Positions 53,474 through 64,000 of a DNA stretch of 64,000 bases are shown piece after piece. The notes under the pieces are model-generated. The model searched no databases, was not told the origin of the DNA, and saw only the letters and a list, made by a program, of their open reading frames with translations. How positions within the stretch are numbered: position 1 is the stretch's first letter; every line of letters begins with the position of its first letter. The DNA is from Nitzschia sp. DOCU1 (taxonomy: Eukaryota > Bacillariophyta > Bacillariophyceae > Bacillariales > Bacillariaceae), in assembly GCA_951394045.1 (NCBI GenBank), contig OX595985.1:1674001-1738000 (forward strand), given 5' to 3'. The translations under genes were made by a program, and so were the position numbers.

Positions 53474-54145
53474 TTAGTTTCCAACTTGAGCCTTGAAGAC
53501 TTGAAATCCGTCCGGCCGATGCCAATCACGATATTGGCGTGGTGACCCTTCTTGGGTAGAAGAGGAGCTTGAAGTGGCAACTCCGAGCGACATGTCAGTA
53601 GCGCTAGTGTCTCTTGGGATCGAAAATCCCCAGCCACTAGACTTCTTGCTGGAATCTTGTGGCGTTGTGGGTGGGGGTATGAGCTGCTGCCCAGGAAGAG
53701 GATTCGATGGGTCATGTGTTGCCTTGCTTCTTAAATTCTTTGCTGCCACCTTTCTCGCTAAATTTTCCATCTCGTCTAGGGTGTTGGCGGATAGTGCGGA
53801 AACATCGTCTTCAAACCCACCGTCAGCTGGGAATTCAAGGGTGCCGCCTTGTTTCCTTCTTGTTTTTCTCGGCATGTCTGATTGGAAGAAGGGACCGAGG
53901 ATGCCACTGGATTTGTTTGGGTCGTCGCTATCTTCACCGCGGCAACTATGGATAACAAAGGCTGCGACGTCAACAAATCCTGCACACTGGCCGAGAACTG
54001 TTTTCACGGTGCTCCCGAGAAATGTCTCGCCATCACGATCACCCGATGCCGTCTTCCCGTCACGTGGGTTTCTGTAGGCATCGTCATCCGTTCTCGGTCT
54101 GGAATTGGCGGTTTTGGGTCGGCGTGATGTTGTGTTCGATACCAT
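53474..54145 (-). CDS. Hypothetical protein, Ser/Asp/Lys-rich
   Basis: A single ATG frame of 223 residues (start 54145). I do not recognise a family. It has a polar N-terminus with an Arg/Asp-rich stretch (NSRPRTDDDAYRNPRDGK) and a moderately hydrophobic central segment (TVKTVLGQCAGFVDVAAFVIHSC) that could be a helix or weak membrane segment. A Lys/Arg patch (MPRKTRRKQGG), a predicted helix LDEMENLARKVAAKNLRSK and a Ser-rich disordered tail follow. Codon use and length suggest a real gene. Convergent with Yippee. The stop overlaps no neighbour. Confidence 0.5.
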   Translation of the reverse strand: MVSNTTSRRPKTANSRPRTDDDAYRNPRDGKTASGDRDGETFLGSTVKTVLGQCAGFVDVAAFVIHSCRGEDSDDPNKSSGILGPFFQSDMPRKTRRKQGGTLEFPADGGFEDDVSALSANTLDEMENLARKVAAKNLRSKATHDPSNPLPGQQLIPPPTTPQDSSKKSSGWGFSIPRDTSATDMSLGVATSSSSSTQEGSPRQYRDWHRPDGFQVFKAQVGN

Positions 54146-55142
54146 AGCCACTAAAAGTTGCAATCCAAACTACAATTGCTGAAGAAGATTGATTCACTTT
54201 CCTAATTTGTGATGCAAGGAGGATACCAGTCGTCAATCGAGCTCTTTTCTAGCAATGGCGGCTCCTACCAGTCTGAGTGGTGCAATACCTCTGTGATGGA
54301 GTCGATTATGTTGACAATCGTCACACCACTGTTGGTTCAGAAACAGGCAGTCTCCATTTAAAGCTGCGATGTCCGACCATTAGAATAAAATTCTCGCAAA
54401 GATGAGGTGCGATTTTATTGGATGTACGTTCTGTGGCCCTGCTCCTCCCTCCGAGAATTCTGCTCGTACACCCAGTAGGGAACGCTACGTAAGTTGAAAA
54501 TCGATCGGCAATTGGACAAGGAGTAGCCTGATGTCGGCTTTTCACAAGCGTCCCATCGGATTTTTGGCTGAGTTCCCTCCGACATGGAGAGCTAAGTGGA
54601 GACTGGAAAAGTAGGACATGCTCGGAATTGACATCCACATGACGTTATACGATCATTGAGCCGCAACAAGATTGAAAAGATGCTACAATGGGCTAATAAG
54701 CCCAATTTTGGGGACGTGCAATCGTCCGTCGGCCGAAAACTCTGTTAAGTATTCCTTGCGCGACCAACGCCTTCTCACGAAATAGGCGCGCGGCGGCCAT
54801 GCATGGCCAAAACTTTTCTGCCACAATTCAATTCGTTATTGCGTGTCAAGGGCATTTTTCTCCGCCCGTTGGAGTTTCGAATGAGTTTGGCGTCGAAACA
54901 ACAATTGGCAACAACAACAACAGACCGACAACTCCAACCTGGTTTAGATCGGCATCGGAGGCTCGACATTCAGTTCACATATAACCACACACCAAATATC
55001 GAGTGGAGTATTCTACCTTCTCGCTTTCTTGCCGTCAGATCGTTGGAATTGGGTTCGATTGGCAGAGGTGCTCATACCCCTTCTGCAGCTGCGTCTTGGA
55101 CGAACAAACGTGATATCACACTTCATTATCAATTCAAACATC
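54146..55142. other. intergenic region, no confident gene
   Basis: About 1 kb. One 137-codon ATG frame (54803-55216) overlaps the next gene in another frame and is not supported by any similarity. A GGCCATGCATGGCC palindrome lies at about 54796-54809. Confidence 0.35.
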
Positions 55143-56806
55143 ATGACGATGCATCGATGGAGCATTATCTTTGTAATTCATTTGTTCCTGGGTATGTTGG
55201 CCAGTTGTTATTCTGATCCAGTCAGTGCTAAGTCTGCCGTAGTCGACGGTTCCATCTACTTATTATATCTTCCTTCGTTGATGACGACGAGCAGCGTTGA
55301 AAGCCTAAATACAGCAATGCAGCTCTTTCTTGAAAACCATTTTGATTTCGATCCAACCCCGGTCACTGAAGTTCGAGCTTCGCTAGTATCACAAAGCCTT
55401 GATGGGCGAAAAGTTATGGGCGACAACTCAACATACTATGTGGTGCAGGCCAACATGCAATTTTTTATCAGCTATCAAGGAAATGACAACGATAAGACCA
55501 GTATCCAAAATTCGATGGATGTTCGCATTCGGGGTTTGATAATGGACGATTGGACCGAACTTAGGTCGATTCTACGACTTCTGGATCCAGCTTTTGACTC
55601 CGTCAAGTACATCGAGCTCAAGTCAAAGACACTAGACTCTTTCAGCCCACCGCCGCTCGATGGACAAGATGACTCGACACAACAGGGCATGTCAGAAAAC
55701 GCCATGATAATATATCTGGCCCTCGGCATTGGTACCGTGGTGGCGTCGGTCACACTCCTCATTCCACATTGTCTGACCAGGAAACAGTGCAAACAGTAAG
55801 TGATGGAAGGTATCATATTTCGGATTTGTACCTACGATAATCGTGTTCTGATTTTTGCTTGTATTTTAGAGGATCAGCTCGTGGAACGATATTATCGTCG
55901 ACTTTGTCGGAGGGTTCCCAGGGGAAGCTTGGTGAAGTTTCCAAAAATTCTGAGACCGCGTCCCGCGACTCGCCACAACCACCACCTTCGGAAAGTGTGG
56001 GCCCGACTCCCAGCGAAGTGTTTGTAGTCGACAATAGTGGAAGCACTAGCCAGATTCAGCGAATTTTTTCCAAGGACAAGATATGCTCGTCTAATTCACC
56101 GACCCTACTTGATCTCAAAGTTATGAAACATTCGGCAGAGGATGCCTTGCGGAAGAGCATGAGGGCTATTTTGCGGGAGACGCCTTTGAATGTGGACGTG
56201 GAGGCGGGAAAGGAAGCTTATATTACCGATGTTCGTCGCGTTGGGACACGATTCACGGAGCACAACTCAGATAACGAAAGAGGCACTCCCAAAGCCAATC
56301 CCATATTGACGGACTCGCGGCAACGCCGAACGTCACGACAACTCTTGACGGAAGAAAGTGCATCGCGACCACGTCGTTCCATTCCTACGAAAGACTCATC
56401 AACAACAGTTTCGAAGACAGTTTCAAAGACAACCCCAGTTTTGCCCGCGGCTCCTTCTGTCGAAATGCCATATATTGCCAAAAAGGGGTCTCAAGCCCTC
56501 CCAGTGTCAACGACGTCCTCTCCGTTTCCGGTCATTTATCATACCAACGGCCACGATGGCAGTAGTGTGAGTACTATCACTGGGTGCTTGTCGTTTTTAA
56601 CAGTAGAATCGACAACAGAATACAAGGATCCGAGTGAGGAAGATGCCTCTCTGGGCACCAACGATGGCGCCAACGACAAGGACGACGAGGAGGAGGACTC
56701 TCAGACGGACCTGACGTTTCATAGTGAGTCAGAAGCGGACGATTTTGGGAGCATGGCACAGTCCCTTCCGTCTTGTATCAGAGAAAAATATGTAGACGAA
56801 GTATAA
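55143..56806 (+). CDS. Type I membrane protein of unknown function
   Basis: Exons 55143-55795 and 55870-56806 give 529 residues. A signal peptide (WSIIFVIHLFLGMLASC) is followed by an ectodomain of about 160 residues with alternating strand/helix character (VESLNTAMQLFLENHFDF, TYYVVQANMQFFISY), reminiscent of small SEA-like or other alpha/beta domains seen in diatom surface proteins. One membrane helix (MIIYLALGIGTVVASVTLLI, about 197-216) precedes a long cytosolic tail rich in Ser/Thr and acidic residues, with DALRKSMRAILRE as a possible helix. No catalytic motif is seen. The split codon CA|A and single frame support the intron. I cannot assign a family; cell-surface or vesicle membrane location is inferred from topology. 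Confidence 0.65.
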
Positions 56807-56870
56807 ATAGTTTTTGTATCAATGGCAGGGTTCAATTCTATAGTATAGAACAATAGTGAAAGCATAAATT

Positions 56871-58564
56871 CTAGACCGCTTCGTCCGACGGAATCGCCGT
56901 TACCACTTCCCTCTTGGGAGCGGAGGGGGGAGGATTGACAGGAATTCCCATAGACACGACCTCTCGTTTTGGTTTGGGGGCAGGAGGCTTTGGTGCTGGG
57001 GGCGGTGCCGTGTCGTCCTTGTCATCTAGCGTGGGGTCGTCGGCCTGACCGAGCATCTTGAAGAGCGATGCTTGAATCTCCCGTTGTCGCTCCTGTGTCA
57101 TACCCATGTTCTCGCCATCAAAACCACCCTTGTCCGGTTTGGACTTTCCGTTGGCTGGAGGACGTCCTTGTCCCTGCCGTTGTGGACCTGCACCGTTGCC
57201 AGGTCGCTGCCCCCGCATAGAGCGATTCTGGTACATTTCAAAGTACCATGGTGGGCACATGAGATTCATGGACGGTGGTACTGGAAGAGTCCAGGAATTC
57301 GGGACTTGCAGGCACGTCTGCAAGAAAATGCTAGCCGAGTCAAACATGAATTTCGGTCGCGGAGAGTTGTGATCACCCTCTACGATGATCAAGTTCTTGT
57401 CGCCCGCATATCGATCATATATAGCTTCAGCATGATGCTTCTTGATAAAGTCATCGTGTTCTCCCGCAACAAGCAGAGCTGGAATGAAGCACTTGTCCGC
57501 ATGTGATATTGGTGAAATCTGCTTGATATTGACGTTGGCTTGCTTCTTCACGGAGCCCTGAATCAATCTCAGAGCCACGCTTACAACAAAGGTGGGGACC
57601 ACAATGCCTTGATCTCGTCCTTTCTCAACCATTTCCTCGGCAAGTTGGGTCAAATCCGCAAACGGCGAGTCCAGAATCATACAAGCAATGCTGGGATCTC
57701 GATCTCCAAACATCAATGCTGTCGCAGCCCCCATGGACCGTCCCCAGAGCGCAATCGTGGAAACCACGTTGGTGGCTCGCAAGTGTGCAATGACACAAGA
57801 CAAATCTTCTCGCTCGTAGTAGCCGAGACTTACATACTCTCCATCGGATTTGCCGCTTCCAGCAAAGTCGAACGAAAAGACAGCAACTCCCAGTGATAGC
57901 AAATACGATAACTGAGGAAGGACTTCCACACGTGCACTGGAATTTCCGTGCATGTAAATGACCACAGGGATACGATCTACTGCTCGTTCCACAGGCTCCC
58001 AGTGAGAGCATTCCAAGTTATAACCTCGTTTGGTGCGAAGCGTAAAGTCGGTTCGAGTAAATCGTTTCCCACAAAACGTAAAGGCCGGAGGACCCAATGC
58101 TTCCATCTACCAGAAAGGTGAATGATTAGATTACCAAGGCAAGCTAGGATACAAAGGATTAGCCATGTCACCAAAGTACGTACCTTATAATCGGCTCGAG
58201 GAGGCCTGATAATTGCATTGACGAGCTCCTGATAACCCAACCTTGCCATTTGAATATAACTCAACTTCTTCTGCTGTTGCGCCGTCATTGCCTCGGTGTG
58301 CTGCCGCTTTCGTCGCTCATCCGTATCGCTCATGCTCGAATTTCGACGATGCTTCTCGGTCAATCGTTTATCTGGATTTTCGTTGTCTTCTCGCTGTTCC
58401 GCTCTATTACCATTACCATTAGCAGCACTAGAGTGTTTGGGCTGACAATTCGGGGCGGCAGTTCCAGCGTTCAACACCTTGTCGGCTTCTGGAGACTCCA
58501 AGGACATGGAATACGCCTCTTCGAGGATTTGTGTCTCCTCTTCTTCGGACAATGCGTTCCCCAT
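56871..58564 (-). CDS. Alpha/beta hydrolase with putative N-myristoylation signal
   Basis: Exons 58564-58184 and 58106-56871 give 538 residues. The start MGNALSEEEE fits a myristoylation site (MGxxxS). A charged 90-residue leader is followed by RLGYQELVNAIIRPPRADYKM, the conserved entry to the ABHD17/plant BEM46-like family. The hydrolase core (about 140-390) shows VVIYMHGNSSARVE (oxyanion loop), FDFAGSGKSDGEY, the nucleophile elbow GRSMGAATAL, LVAGEHDDFI (Asp) and GDHNSPRP (His). The C-terminal tail is Pro/Lys-rich and disordered, with a helix QERQREIQASLFKML. Related proteins are membrane-associated thioesterases or lipases. It is divergent from the E2-like gene. Confidence 0.85.
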
Positions 58565-59278
58565 GATGTACGGGTCGTGTTCCTTGCTCGTTACGGCAAC
58601 GAGACGAAAGGACAAGATTTATACAAGCGCGTGCCTATATTCAAGCAGCAACTCGAAGCAGAGATTATGTGGCAAACAAGACTATCGCCAACAGAACAGG
58701 AACCCGTATTATTGTCGTTGTCGTTCGTGAAAAGCGCAAGTTGGAGGAAGTGACACAATTGCGAGAGTTGTCGTGAATGAATCGTCCAAGGTTTTCTTTC
58801 ATGGTTGCCCTGAACGGCTATTCCAATTTTGCTGTTGAAAAATTTTCCAGGAGCGGAAACTCGGCAACGTATGTATTGGCGGGCGCGCGTAGATGTCTGT
58901 ATCCGGCAGTACCAAACTCTTCAACAAACCCGTAAAAGTACGTTAAAACGACGAGCCATCTGCTCTTTCGCGCGTGGCCGCCATGCTTTGCCCGCGCCGT
59001 TCAGGAAGGGCTTATGTCACACGAGCAATTTTGATTTGACTCAAAGGACTTTAGCTGGAGGCGAAAGGTGCCGTCCAACCGCCAACCGCGACGCCAAAAA
59101 GATCTTCGCGCTCATCGATCGGAGGGCGAAGTGCACCAGCAGACTACGTGGGCAGAAGCAGAACCAAAACGCAGAGGATAGGCGAAGGTGTAACACCTGT
59201 TAAGCACTTTGTTGCTAGTAGTAGGAGGGAAGAGGAAACGGTAGAGCCTTACATCTCCATCCATTCATTCAATCTACC
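58565..59278. promoter_or_regulatory. divergent promoter between hydrolase and E2-like genes
   Basis: 714 bp between two divergent start codons; presumed bidirectional promoter. A 124-codon frame (58829-59203) is not supported by any similarity. Confidence 0.4.
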
Positions 59279-60942
59279 ATGAACTCCGCACTGAGACTGC
59301 GAAACTCGGCCGTTGTTCGGTTAGGATGTCAATCGAGGCGGAGTGTGAGCAATGGCAAAAGTGGGGCAACCACCTCCATGTGGCGACGGCTGGATGCTCG
59401 ATCAATGAGTACGCTGCTTCCGGGGGGACTGGCTGGTGGATTGAGAGGGCGGGCGTTCCTGGTTGCTTCGTCCAATGATTTCTCGCAACGATCGTTCCAT
59501 GCCACGGTTGACCTGTCCAAAGAGTATCCCGTTCACACTTTGTTGCCCATGCCAGCGCTCAGTCCTACCATGGAATCGGGCACCATTGCCAAGTGGGAAC
59601 TCCAAGAGGGAGACAGCTTTGGAGCCGGAAGTGTGATCTGCTCGGTTGAAACCGATAAAGCCACCATGGACTTTGAAGCACAAGATGATGGAATTATTGC
59701 CAAAATTCTAAAGCAGGGTCCCGATGCGGTCGATATTCCGATTGGAGCGCCCATTGCCGTGTTGGTGGAAGAGGAAGCCGATGTGGCAGCCTTTGCCGAT
59801 TATGTTTTGGAACAAGAAGCACCCGCGGCTGCAGCTCCCGCAGCGGCTCCTGTGGCGGCGGCCGCACCTGCAGTGGGCAATGTCCCGAAACGAGAAGTCG
59901 CCGACGAATTCATTTTGTTGCCGTCGGCGCGATTTTTGGCAGAATCCAAGTAAGTGGACGACGACGAAAGGGTTTTGTTTGCCACAGTTTCTCATCTAAC
60001 GCTTCTTCCTATTACTTCAGAGGAGTGGACGCGACTGGTTTGCCTGGAACCGGTAAAGGAGGGCGAGTCACCAAGGGAGATGTTTTGTTGGCGCTTCAAA
60101 ATGGAACGCAAATGCCTCCCCTGGCCAAAAAGGCGGCGACTGCTGCGGCTGTTGCTACTTCAGCTCCTCCACCACCACCGCCCAAAGCAACTTCTTTGGC
60201 AGATTTGGCTGTCCCCGAAATCGAATCGTACGGAACATTCGCGGATGTACCAAACAATAATATGCGAAAGGTGATTGCGAAGCGACTAACAGAGAGTAAA
60301 CGGGAAGTGCCGCACTTTTACACATCCATGGAGGTGGAACTGGACAATGTCATGAAATTGCGAAAACTGCTGGCTGCCAATCACGATGTCAAAGTTTCGG
60401 TGAATGATGTGATTATTCGAGCAAGTTCGTTGGCGTTGCGTGATGTGCCGGAAGCCAATGGCACCTACGATGCCAAGTCAGGTACTGTAAGACTGCAGAA
60501 TTCTATTGATATTAGTGTGGCGGTCGCGACTCCTACAGGGTTGATCACTCCCATTGTCCCTCACACGGACAAGATGGGCTTGTCGGCAATCACTGACAAG
60601 GTTCGTGATTTGGCTGGACGAGCTCGAGAAGGAAAGTTGAAACCCGAAGAGTATCAGGGCGGTACATTTTGCATTTCAAATCTGGGTATGTTCGGTATTG
60701 ATGAGTTCTCGGCAGTGATCAACCCACCTCAAGCGGCCATTTTGGCAGTGGGCGGTGGAAGCCGACGTGTCGTCCCCACGCCATATGTTGACGGTGCAGA
60801 AGTCCAACCAAAGCCATCCATCAAGACCATAATGACGGCTCGACTCAGCGCGGACCGCCGAGTCATCGATGAAGCCACAGCGGCTCTTTTCATGAGCGCC
60901 TTCAAACACTACATGAGCAAGCCCGAACTACTCATGCTGTAA
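59279..60942 (+). CDS. Pyruvate dehydrogenase E2-like component without catalytic His (E3BP/protein X-like)
   Basis: Exons 59279-59949 and 60021-60942 give 530 residues. An Arg/Ser-rich mitochondrial presequence (about 1-75) precedes one lipoyl domain (about 85-165; lipoyl-Lys in ETDKATMDFE, about 127). Next come an Ala-rich hinge and the peripheral-subunit binding domain (SARFLAESKGVDATGLPGTG, about 215-250), which anchors E1 or E3. The acyltransferase-like domain follows (about 295-530; YTSMEVELDNVMKLR, ATPTGLITPIV, GTFCISNLGMFGIDEF). The active-site motif, normally DHRxxDG, reads DRRVIDEA: the catalytic His is Arg (about 503) and the Gly is Glu. One lipoyl domain plus a dead core is the pattern of E3-binding protein, so a structural role is likely. 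Confidence 0.85.
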
Positions 60943-61059
60943 AGTCCAAAAGCAATGCACCACATTATGTACATACAACCACTTCACTACTACTCTAGCT
61001 GTAGCGTTTTTCAAGAAAGTTTTCTTTAGTATGTCGTAATGTGGCCACTGGGTGGTGAC

Positions 61060-63391
61060 CTACGCCGTGATAAATACGGAAGTCGCACGGGCATCTTTGC
61101 CTTTTCGTTCAATTTCCGCGATCATGGCCTCCATAGTATCGCACTCCGCTGCCATTTGCTCGACCTGCGCTGGAGTCAACTTCAATCCTTTGCACTTTGT
61201 GCTGTCTTCGTGTGCCATTGCCGCTTCCACACGGACAACTTGATGACGGGAAAGCGTTGTCTGGAAGTAATGTTCCAACATCGACACCACTCCGGCCACC
61301 TCCATGTATCCAAGCATTAGTTTCTTATCCACTCGACCCGGTCGAATCAAAGCGGGATCCAACAATTCAGGATGATTCGAAGTGAGAATGACTATGCGGC
61401 CGGGACTGTCGACGACACCATCCAGAACGTTTAACAAGCCCGAAAGAGACAAAGCATCCGGGCTTAGGCTTCCCCAGAACGAGGGGCCCATGTCCAAGCC
61501 GGACGACTTTCCCTTCTTGTCTATGTTGCCTCCAGAGTCTGTCAAGGGCTCCTTGATCATTGCTGGCCCCAAAGGCTTGCTAAGATCATAGAAGTCACCC
61601 ATGCTATGCTGAGACGACTCATTGTCCAAGGATGACGATGAACTGGGAGAAACCATTGTGGCATTCGAAAGGGCCGTAGTCTCACCAAGGAGGTCTTCGA
61701 CGAGCTTGTCTTGTACAGGAATTCTCAAGTCCAAAAGATTTAGCAGCGCTTGTGCGTGCTTGGCCAATACATCGTCCAACTTGTCCACGTTATTCTGACG
61801 AACACTTAACATTTTCATGGCTTCATCTCCGACCTTGGCCAGGAGAGGATCATTGTGGTCATCTCCTACGAGGCCGAGAGCCGGCAAGTCGCTAGCCCTT
61901 TGATTCACAGCTTCGATTATCTCTGGGCGTGTGGCATCCTGCTTCAGCCGTTCTGATTTTTCCATCAAACGCTTTACCAGTTGTCTGCACGTGTTGTGCT
62001 TGCTTTCGACGAGGAGCTGCCACAAGGATTTGGGAGTTGGCAAATGCACCCGTTGCGGTTCGCCCGCATCCTTCTTGCCGTCGCGGCGTTTGACAACATC
62101 AGATGCACAGTCGACGTCCTCCATGACAAATATCTACGACGCAACAAAATCGAAAACGTCAGGTCACTGGGGCCTTTGCCATGATTTGTCTGCCGTGAGA
62201 TACTCACCACATCTTTAAAGCGGAGGCCGACCGACATGCTGGCACCTTTGACATAATAATCACGGTCAAAGAAGATTGACATGAGTTCACTGTTGGTTGA
62301 TATCTTGCTGAGTGGAACATTGACGATGGACCGACCGGTGTACTGGGCGATTGCTTTGATCAAGCTTGTCTTTCCAGTACCAGGAGGTCCATGCAGGAGA
62401 ATGCCAAGCTTGTGCGGGTATCCTCTTATGCTGTACTTTCCCGACTTTGCCATGAAATTGTCTACCAAGCTGAGCAAACTTTCCTTCTCTCGGAAAAAGA
62501 GACTGTCAAAAGTTTTTTCCTCGGACAACTTGTAGCGTTTGTACGATCCCGAGGAGCCTTTACCATCACCATCGCCCTTGCGCTGCTCGCTCATCTCGTA
62601 GTAAAAGCGTGAATGATCTTCGAGCTTTCCAAGTTCGCCCAAATACCACTGATAGGCCTTCTCGACAAAGTCGTCGATGGCGTCTTCACTTGGAGAATGG
62701 AAGTGAAACGTGGTATTTTCCTGTTGCTTCTTTGTCTCACCGTCCTTGCCTTCACCTTGGTCGTTGTGGTTGTGTTCGATTCGCATTCGAACAGCTGCTG
62801 GAGGACTGCCAAAGTGGCCAAGTGTGTGCCAATGATTGGTTGGTGGCTCCTTGACGACTTTGAAGAAGCTCAACGCACCGGCTAAAGTCCGCCGTTTCAA
62901 CTCGCGGTCCTCATCGTCATCGCCGGCTCCAAATTCTGATTCCATTAGATCCATGTACGCCGTGCGCAACTTAATCTTAACAACCTTGTTAAGGTATAGC
63001 TTGATTGCCTTTAGAAGAAACTTATTTTGCTTGTCTAGAGGAGGAATAACATAAAGGGAAGTGAGAAAAGCTTTCTATTCGAAGAACTGCATCGGTTGGA
63101 TACCGTACCTGGATCCAAGGGGTTGCGGCCGTTACTGGTTGTGGTATGGGATATGAACCGCTCATATTCTGGTTCTGGAGCATCTGGGATACCGAATAGC
63201 CAAACATTGATGCGGTCAATGTCGAATAGACTCTCCAGTTTTCCCACCCAGGTAAAGAGCATCTTGAGAATGAAAGGAACACACATGGCAATGACCATAT
63301 CGGCGTAAACATCCCCGGTTTTCAGGGCATTGAGCATACCCATCATTTCGAAGCCATTTGCTCCGAAGGAAGAGCTTTCGTCTCTCCTCAT
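61060..63391 (-). CDS. BCS1-like AAA ATPase with a long insertion
   Basis: Exons 63391-63109, 63034-62208 and 62133-61060 give 727 residues. An N-terminal membrane segment ([18 protein letters not shown]) is followed by a BCS1-N-like region, then the AAA core with [30 protein letters not shown] (quoted in parts: [20 protein letters not shown] is Walker A). [11 protein letters not shown] is Walker B, and [20 protein letters not shown] is sensor 1/Arg finger. Between Walker B and [11 protein letters not shown] lies an insertion of about 230 residues, mostly charged and helical; in BCS1 and plant AAA-ATPase-at-mitochondria proteins this loop is much shorter. BCS1 itself inserts Rieske protein into complex III; whether this paralogue does so is unknown. 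Confidence 0.85.
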
Positions 63392-63636
63392 TATTTTGTT
63401 GGTTTTGCTTTGAATATATGACCTTGTTTGGGTTATCTCGGCTCAGCGACTGGAAGCCCCCCACGTCTCATTTCACGTCTCAAGGTGAGACGTGGGCATT
63501 CAGGTCTATCGCGGTCACCAGTGAGACCCGGACTGTTCTTGGGTGATGGCCGAGATTTACGTCGGTGATGGGATGATAAATTATCACCGACACGATATTT
63601 CGATCAAGGGGTACACAGAGCGAAGGTTCAAATCTC
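63392..63636. promoter_or_regulatory. intergenic region with two perfect inverted repeats
   Basis: Inverted repeat 1: CCCACGTCTCA (63460-63470) and TGAGACGTGGG (63486-63496), with a third CACGTCTCA in the loop (63474-63482). Inverted repeat 2: TCGGTGAT (63562-63569) and ATCACCGA (63583-63590). They lie just upstream of the BCS1-like start and may be regulatory; the role is inferred. Confidence 0.55.
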
Positions 63637-64000
63637 CTAGTCGGGGTCTGATTCTGCGTCATCGAAAGCACCGGGCGGCCATCGCTTTTCCTTCCAAGCC
63701 CCCCGCCCTCCCACAAATCTCGCTAGAATCGCTGCGCTGTCATTGGAATAGTCGGCCCACGCCGAGTCGATAATTTGGGGAATATCGTCATAGTTCAAAT
63801 AAAAATCCGTAAGGAATGCTTGCTTTTGTCGCCGAATATCGAACCATCGCACCGGTCTTCCAACAAGGCGCTCCATCTCTTCCATCCAGTATTCTTCAAA
63901 GATTAGATTACGATTGACAGATGGGAACGCTGTCAGATTCATTTTACGTAGCATCTTTTCTTCTGTCAGATTCCACCAGTCTTTGTTATTGAAAACGACA
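63637..64000 (-). CDS. Hypothetical protein, C-terminal end (continues past window)
   Basis: The frame is open from base 64000 (reverse strand) to a stop at 63637, at least 120 residues. I do not recognise the family. The end includes WWNLTEEKMLRKMNL, YWMEEMERLVGRPVRWFDIRR and FYLNYDDIPQIIDSAWADY, an aromatic, charged, apparently folded helical region, followed by a Gly/Trp/Pro-rich, acidic tail. The upstream start, domains and introns are outside the window. Calling it coding rests on the continuous frame and protein-like composition. Confidence 0.5.
   Translation of the reverse strand, partial: VVFNNKDWWNLTEEKMLRKMNLTAFPSVNRNLIFEEYWMEEMERLVGRPVRWFDIRRQKQAFLTDFYLNYDDIPQIIDSAWADYSNDSAAILARFVGGRGAWKEKRWPPGAFDDAESDPD

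Noticed and set aside
54803..55216. 137-codon ATG frame upstream of the membrane protein gene
   Set aside because: Overlaps the signal-peptide exon in a different frame and shows no similarity; possible uORF only.
58829..59203. 124-codon Arg/Cys-rich frame in the divergent promoter
   Set aside because: Lacks an ATG with context and any family features; GC-rich promoter composition explains the open frame.
63625..63650. GGTTCAAATCTCC, resembling a tRNA T-loop/B box
   Set aside because: The flanking bases do not pair as a T stem and no acceptor, D or anticodon arms can be drawn upstream.
1..64000. CRISPR arrays, bacterial operons, rRNA genes
   Set aside because: Spliced eukaryotic genes throughout; no regularly spaced repeats and no rRNA-like conserved blocks were seen.

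Overview
The window reads as a piece of a diatom (or closely related stramenopile) nuclear chromosome. Most genes are eukaryotic housekeeping families. They carry zero to four short introns, mostly about 50-130 nt, with GTAAGT/GTACGT donors. Several predicted plastid proteins have bipartite leaders with an aromatic residue just after the signal-peptide cleavage site (AEA|FSP, VHA|WSF, DG|FSV), which is the hallmark of a secondary red-type plastid. All gene models below were joined by eye from splice signals and reading-frame continuity. No transcript evidence was available.

Layout. 1-9.1 kb: the end of a tRNA/RNA adenosine deaminase, protein phosphatase 5, a 75-residue membrane protein, a PARP-type zinc finger protein, a membrane-anchored protein disulfide isomerase and the APC/C subunit CDC27. 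9.2-13.1 kb: a U2AF-like RRM gene, then a complete-looking DNA transposon bounded by 43-bp perfect terminal inverted repeats. It encodes a spliced DDE transposase fused to an SR-rich N-terminal half. 13.2-18.6 kb: a plastid thylakoid protein, a second copy of the small membrane protein, mitochondrial uL23 and an M14 carboxypeptidase. 19-32 kb: TYW1 (wybutosine synthesis), a DUF2358 protein, V-ATPase subunit a, a full-size ABCG/PDR transporter and a plastid-targeted conserved protein. 33-45.7 kb: ArfGAP, dynamin-related GTPase, dynein light intermediate chain, SLC41/MgtE Mg2+ transporter, TOM70-like import receptor and a plastid cyclophilin. 45.9-64 kb: a P450-like protein without the haem-ligand cysteine, a SWSAP1-like RecA-fold protein, Yippee, two unknown proteins, an alpha/beta hydrolase, an E2-like pyruvate dehydrogenase component without the catalytic His, a BCS1-like AAA ATPase and the end of one more gene.

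The genes do not form an operon-like system. Some themes recur: organelle import and dynamics (TOM70, DRP, BCS1-like), vesicle traffic (ArfGAP, V-ATPase, dynein LIC, PDI) and plastid proteins. Many neighbours are divergent pairs sharing 500-700 bp promoters. The most unusual contents are the SR-domain transposon, two apparent pseudo-enzymes (P450-like and E2-like), an Arg-for-Lys P-loop in the SWSAP1-like protein, and a duplicated, uncharacterised small membrane protein family with a conserved intron position.
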